Assembly (NCBI GenBank): GCA_900758315.1
Contig: CAAERF010000400.1
Span: forward strand, 1 to 23,483
Reading direction: 5' to 3'
DNA from: an uncultured Oscillospiraceae bacterium
Lineage (GTDB): Bacteria > Bacillota > Clostridia > Oscillospirales > Oscillospiraceae
Length of the DNA stretch: 23,483 bases
The notes below the pieces were generated by a model that saw nothing but the letters and a program-made list of their open reading frames with translations, made no database searches and was not told the origin of the DNA. A program made the translations under genes and the position numbers. Shown here one piece after another: positions 20,969-23,483 of the stretch (position 1 is the stretch's first letter; every line of letters begins with the position of its first letter).

Positions 20969-21865
20969 ATGCAATACTACGAAATCAACGAACAAACCGC
21001 CCGCCGTGCGAACGATGTTAATTCTATGAGCGACTACCGCCCCGGCAGCGCTACGGAAGAATACCGCGCCGCCGTGGACAAGGCCGCCGCGCTGGTACAG
21101 GCACGAAAAGCCAAGATCAGCCCCTACTATCACGACAAACTGGACGCCCTGCTTGACCGCTATGCCCGCCGCCTTGCCGACTACTACAACGCCTATTACC
21201 GCAACGAATCGGCCTGCCCCTCCATCCTCGTTTGCGGCGGCAGCAACTTCCCGGTACACAAAAAGCAAAAGCAGAACGCCCGCCGCGAATCTCTTTGGCA
21301 GGAGTACAAGGAGATTGACGCTATCCTTGACAAAATCCGCAGCGTGGGCACCGGCGCGGTAGACCTGACCGACCCCCACGCCCGCGAACTGCTCCAAGAC
21401 CGCCTGCAGCAGGAACAAAACGCCCTTGATTATTGCAAGGCCGCCAATGCCTACTACCGCAAGCACAAAACCCTGCGCGGCTATGCCAGCCTGACCGACG
21501 AACAGGCCGACGCGATCACCGACCCCGAAGCATTTTCCATCAAACTGTACGGCAAGCCCTACGGGGATTTTGAACTGTCCAGCCTGCGCGGCAAGATCAA
21601 GCGCGTACAAGCCCGCCTTGCCGATCTGGACAAACTGCAAGCCGCCGCCCAGCAGCCCGACAACGCCACGAAATTTGACGGCGGCGAGATCGTGCGCAAC
21701 GCCGAAGAAAACCGCCTGCAAATCCTGTTCGACGAAATCCCCGACGCAGACACCCGCGACGCGCTCAAATCCAACGGTTTCCGCTGGTCGCCCCGCAACA
21801 AAGCATGGCAGCGCCAGCTAACACAAAATGCCGAATACGCCGCCCGCCGGGTGCTTGGCCTGTAA
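20969..21865 (+). CDS. Conserved mobile-element protein of unknown function
   Basis: The ATG at 20969 has an ideal SD. The 298-residue product resembles proteins seen on clostridial phages, plasmids and ICEs. The N-terminal half contains SMSDYRPGSATEEYRAAVDK, a Tyr-rich helical block (LDRYARRLADYYNAYYR), the conserved CPSILVCGGSNFPVHKKQKQ segment (about 83-102), and IDAILDKIRSVGTGAVDLTD (about 116-135). The C-terminal quarter has NRLQILFDEIPDADTRDAL followed by KSNGFRWSPRNKAWQRQL, a motif that also ends DUF3560-like and antirestriction-associated proteins. I recall no known activity. It may act with the ArdC-N-like protein in DNA entry or protection (inference). Confidence 0.8.
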   Translation: MQYYEINEQTARRANDVNSMSDYRPGSATEEYRAAVDKAAALVQARKAKISPYYHDKLDALLDRYARRLADYYNAYYRNESACPSILVCGGSNFPVHKKQKQNARRESLWQEYKEIDAILDKIRSVGTGAVDLTDPHARELLQDRLQQEQNALDYCKAANAYYRKHKTLRGYASLTDEQADAITDPEAFSIKLYGKPYGDFELSSLRGKIKRVQARLADLDKLQAAAQQPDNATKFDGGEIVRNAEENRLQILFDEIPDADTRDALKSNGFRWSPRNKAWQRQLTQNAEYAARRVLGL

Positions 21866-21907
21866 ATTGTGCCCCGGATAACAACCCCAAAATAAAAACA
21901 CCGCGCC

Positions 21908-21928
21908 GCCCCGGTTCACCGCCGGGGC
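21908..21928 (+). other. GC hairpin GCCCCGG/CCGGGGC with TTCACCG loop
   Basis: A seven-pair stem lies 42 nt after the 298-residue gene and overlaps the -35 of the next promoter. It has no T run on the plus strand, so it is not a standard terminator. The same loop occurs in the hairpin at 22997-23015. Confidence 0.6.
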
Positions 21929-21943
21929 ATTGCGTGGTATAAT
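21915..21943 (+). promoter_or_regulatory. Extended -10 promoter before the 111-residue gene
   Basis: TTCACC and TGGTATAAT give a 17-base spacer and a perfect TATAAT with the TGn extension. This gene, unlike those after twisters, has its own promoter. Confidence 0.75.
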
Positions 21944-21981
21944 AGACCCAACACAAAACACAAAACGAAAGGGTGCAACGC

Positions 21982-22317
21982 ATGAACAACGAAAACATGG
22001 CCGTTTATCCGCCGTACCGCCTTGTGGCCCAGTTTGCCGACGGTGCCCGTCTGCTGTTCGACGGCCTGACCGAAGCGCAGGCACAGCAAAGCATGGAGGC
22101 CGCCCAAGCCCAACACGGGGATATTGCGTGGTATGACGGCGTGACCGATCTGCACTACGAAAACGGCAAGTATTATAAGCTCATACCCCCGCCGCCGGAA
22201 GTTACCTTGATTGACCTCACAGAATACACCGGCCCGCTGGATGAAAACGGCCTGCCGCCGTCCTTGACCGGCAACCCGCCCGCCGATCACGAAACAGGCC
22301 CCGACGATCACAAATAA
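21982..22317 (+). CDS. Hypothetical protein (111 residues)
   Basis: I use the ATG at 21982, about eight bases after GAAAGGG; a GTG at 21973 lies within that SD. The product begins NNENMAVYPPYRLVAQFADG and has a compact alpha/beta N-terminal part, DGLTEAQAQQSMEAAQAQHG (about 43-62), then a YYKLIPPPPEVTLIDLTEY segment (about 80-98), ending with a Pro/Asp/His-rich tail. I do not recognise a family. An A-rich leader, CACAAAACACAAAACG, precedes it, similar to the leaders after the twisters. Confidence 0.78.
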   Translation: MNNENMAVYPPYRLVAQFADGARLLFDGLTEAQAQQSMEAAQAQHGDIAWYDGVTDLHYENGKYYKLIPPPPEVTLIDLTEYTGPLDENGLPPSLTGNPPADHETGPDDHK

Positions 22318-22320
22318 CCC

Positions 22321-22383
22321 CGCCCCGGGCACAAAACCGCCCGCCCCGGGCACAAAACCGCCCGCCACGATCACAAAACCTGC
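22321..22383 (+). repeat. 21-nt tandem repeat, three copies
   Basis: Units at 22321-22341 and 22342-22362 are identical (CGCCCCGGGCACAAAACCG plus CC) and 22363-22383 is a diverged copy that keeps CACAAAACC. The array begins just after the 111-residue gene and contains the CACAAAAC word used in the shared leaders. Confidence 0.85.
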
Positions 22384-22392
22384 GCAAACAGC

Positions 22393-22434
22393 AACACCCC
22401 CAGCCAAGGCCACACGGCCCGCCGGGGGTGTTTT
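22393..22434 (+). terminator. Intrinsic terminator after the 111-residue gene
   Basis: AACACCCCC pairs with GGGGGTGTT around a GC-rich internal region, and the stem ends in TTTT. It closes the transcript of the 111-residue gene. Confidence 0.78.
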
Positions 22435-22438
22435 CCTG

Positions 22439-22467
22439 TTGTTTTTTGCCTAAAATCGCTGTATTAT
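22439..22467 (+). promoter_or_regulatory. Promoter before the 72-residue gene (candidate)
   Basis: TTGTTT and TATTAT with 17 bases spacing lie just after the terminator and 38 nt before the ATG at 22505. Confidence 0.55.
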
Positions 22468-22504
22468 AGGCATTGCACAAAACAATTTTGGAGGTTTAGC
22501 TATT

Positions 22505-22723
22505 ATGTGGATTTATCGCTCACCAATCGGCATTTTGAAGATCGTGCGCCAGCCTGACGGCACTTTCGGCCTGTGCCATAACGAAACAGTTTGGGAGGCT
22601 TGCGACACGCCGCAGGCAGAAGCCGACAATGTTTTTTGTCATGTAACAGGCTGTGACGAATGGGATTCATGCCCCGACGCTGGCCCCTCCGATCTGTCCG
22701 AATGGGAATACATTCCCTCGTAA
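22505..22723 (+). CDS. Small hypothetical protein (72 residues)
   Basis: The ATG at 22505 has GGAGG about ten bases upstream. The product opens WIYRSPIGILKIVRQPDG and has NETVWEACDTPQAEADNV, then a CHVTGC-containing stretch, ending DLSEWEYIPS. It has four Cys residues but no clear metal site, and I do not recognise it. Its last 85 nt overlap the end of the opposite-strand gene, so the two transcripts are antisense to each other there. Confidence 0.7.
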   Translation: MWIYRSPIGILKIVRQPDGTFGLCHNETVWEACDTPQAEADNVFCHVTGCDEWDSCPDAGPSDLSEWEYIPS

Positions 22724-22980
22724 CTTTCCGCCAGTTCTGCGGCCATACGCCGCCCATCAATGGTGCTTACCTTGTTCTTGTGCAAAAGCCGGGTAAGCGC
22801 CGTTTTTATTTGTTCCTCGGTTTCCAAATGCGGGTACGCCTCCAAAAATGCCTCGCTTTCCAGCAAATCCGCCGCCACGCGCATGACCAAGCGCCGTTTC
22901 AGTTCTGGGGTTTTACGCAATCCCTCCAAAAGCTGCTCCTCGCTCATGGTTTCACCGTGGGTCAAAATATCCTCGTTCAT
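22639..22980 (-). CDS. Hypothetical phage protein (113 residues)
   Basis: I use the ATG at 22980, which has GAGG and AGG upstream. An ATG four codons earlier has no SD. The product has a helical N-terminal part with MSEEQLLEGLRKTPELKRRL, then RVAADLLESEAFLEAYPHL, and a likely second helix pair at EEQIKTALTRLLHKN followed by DGRRMAAELAESYEG. The last 25 residues (rich in Ser/His) lie in the stretch that overlaps the convergent gene. The family is unknown. It is the third of three leftward genes that overlap or abut. Confidence 0.72.
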   Translation of the reverse strand: MNEDILTHGETMSEEQLLEGLRKTPELKRRLVMRVAADLLESEAFLEAYPHLETEEQIKTALTRLLHKNKVSTIDGRRMAAELAESYEGMYSHSDRSEGPASGHESHSSQPVT

Positions 22981-23212
22981 ATCCTGCCTCATTTCTGCCC
23001 GGTTCACCGCCGGGCGTTTTTTCGTTGTCGATGATCTTCCAGTTTCTCCGCAGGGCGGCCAGCGTGGAATACGGGCAAAAGCCTTGCCCCTGCACATCCC
23101 GCACACACAAACACCCGCTCCGCCCGGCGCTGATCTCGATTTCATAGTATTTCTTGCTGACAAACCCGCAAGAGGTCTGCCCCACAAACTGCGCCGTCAC
23201 GATCTGCGCCAT
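22952..23212 (-). CDS. Hypothetical phage protein (86 residues)
   Basis: The ATG at 23212 follows GGAGGGG. The product opens MAQIVTAQFVGQTSCGFVSK and has KYYEIEISAG, then CLCVRDVQGQGFCPYSTLAA and a final basic tail after RRNWKIIDNEK. It looks like a small beta-barrel-type phage protein common in clostridial phages, but has no known function. It overlaps the next gene by 29 nt. A GC hairpin is encoded within its last 20 codons. Confidence 0.72.
   Translation of the reverse strand: MAQIVTAQFVGQTSCGFVSKKYYEIEISAGRSGCLCVRDVQGQGFCPYSTLAALRRNWKIIDNEKTPGGEPGRNEAGYERGYFDPR
22997..23022 (+). terminator. Plus-strand terminator inside opposite-strand genes
   Basis: GCCCGG pairs with CCGGGC around TTCACCG, followed by GTTTTTT. 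As read on the plus strand it would end transcripts running past the 72-residue gene, about 275 nt into antisense DNA. On the minus strand it lies 17 nt before the ATG at 22980. Confidence 0.7.
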
Positions 23213-23214
23213 GC

Positions 23215-23469
23215 TCACCCCTCCGCCGATTCCCGCAGCCAGTCCAAGCAGCACTTTATGCAGGTTTTCGCGTTGCCGGGGCCGGGGCATTTATCGCCGT
23301 CATGTGGACACATGACGGCCACCGCCAACGCCTCGTCGTCCATTTCCCTGATCTTGTCCGCATGGGTAAAAACCACATCCGGGCAATACTTCTTTCGTGC
23401 CTCTTGGCAAGCCTTGCCGCCATAGTCCAGCAGGCAGCCGGGCACCCTGCACCTGTCACACAATTTCAC
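23215..23469 (-). CDS. Small Cys-rich phage protein (84 residues)
   Basis: The start is the GTG at 23469 with GGAGG eight bases upstream, at the window edge. The protein has Cys pairs at CDRCRVPGC near the start, then KYCPD, MCPHDGDKCPG and CIKCCLDWL near the end, flanking a DKIREMDDEALAVAV helix. This pattern of 'A-D-K-I-R-x-M-x-D-E' and a C-x-x-C-x-x-W/L-x-W end is common in small zinc-binding proteins of Firmicutes phages with unknown function. Its stop is two bases before the next gene's start codon, so the two genes are probably co-transcribed. Confidence 0.8.
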   Translation of the reverse strand: MKLCDRCRVPGCLLDYGGKACQEARKKYCPDVVFTHADKIREMDDEALAVAVMCPHDGDKCPGPGNAKTCIKCCLDWLRESAEG

Positions 23470-23483
23470 TTTTCATGCCTCCG

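Overview
The window is a stretch of a high-GC Firmicutes-type temperate phage, prophage or phage-related element. Clostridial-style Shine-Dalgarno (SD) sites, protein families seen in Oscillospiraceae/Ruminococcaceae (Faecalibacterium-like) phages and mobile elements, and AT-rich sigma-A promoters in an otherwise GC-rich sequence suggest a gut Clostridia host. No integrase, lysis gene or host gene is visible, so an integrated prophage cannot be told from a free phage.

Layout. Positions 1-16152 hold the late structural operon, all on the minus strand and read right to left. The order is: PBSX-like small terminase, Nu1-like small terminase, a small Cys-rich protein, GpA-type large terminase, gpW/DUF6148-like connector, gpB-like portal, ClpP-like protease with a nested in-frame scaffold, decoration protein D, gpE-type major capsid protein, head-tail joining protein, gpZ-like protein, probable tail terminator, a small protein, contractile sheath, tail tube, a tail assembly chaperone with a programmed -1 frameshift, and the tape measure. 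This is a lambda-like head on a P2/Mu-like contractile tail (myovirus). Terminators after the capsid gene and after the tube gene probably tune expression. The operon starts at a promoter near 16246-16274 that overlaps a perfect palindrome, and its leader contains terminator-like hairpins.

Positions 16316-18667 form the control region. They hold a leftward Cys-repeat lipoprotein (probable moron), a rightward XRE/Cro-type repressor with a pair of near-identical operators in the shared intergenic region, about 630 nt of skewed repeat-rich non-coding DNA, and a leftward ribbon-helix-helix (RHH) regulator.

Positions 18719-22723 hold a rightward set of small accessory genes. Four copies of GAACGCAACAGT lie across two divergent promoters. 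Downstream is an ArdC-N-like gene followed by three genes, and the gaps between these four genes each contain a copy of a 73-74 nt element. I recognise this element as a twister self-cleaving ribozyme; it closely matches the crystallised env22 twister and has a conserved C|A cleavage step. Each copy lies 0-8 nt after the upstream stop codon, and the same 14-nt leader CACAAAACAGGAGG precedes each downstream gene. I read this as a repeating 'gene - ribozyme - leader' cassette that would cut a polycistronic mRNA into single-gene units. This is the most interesting part of the window.

Positions 22639-23469 hold three small minus-strand phage genes that converge on, and overlap, the last rightward gene.
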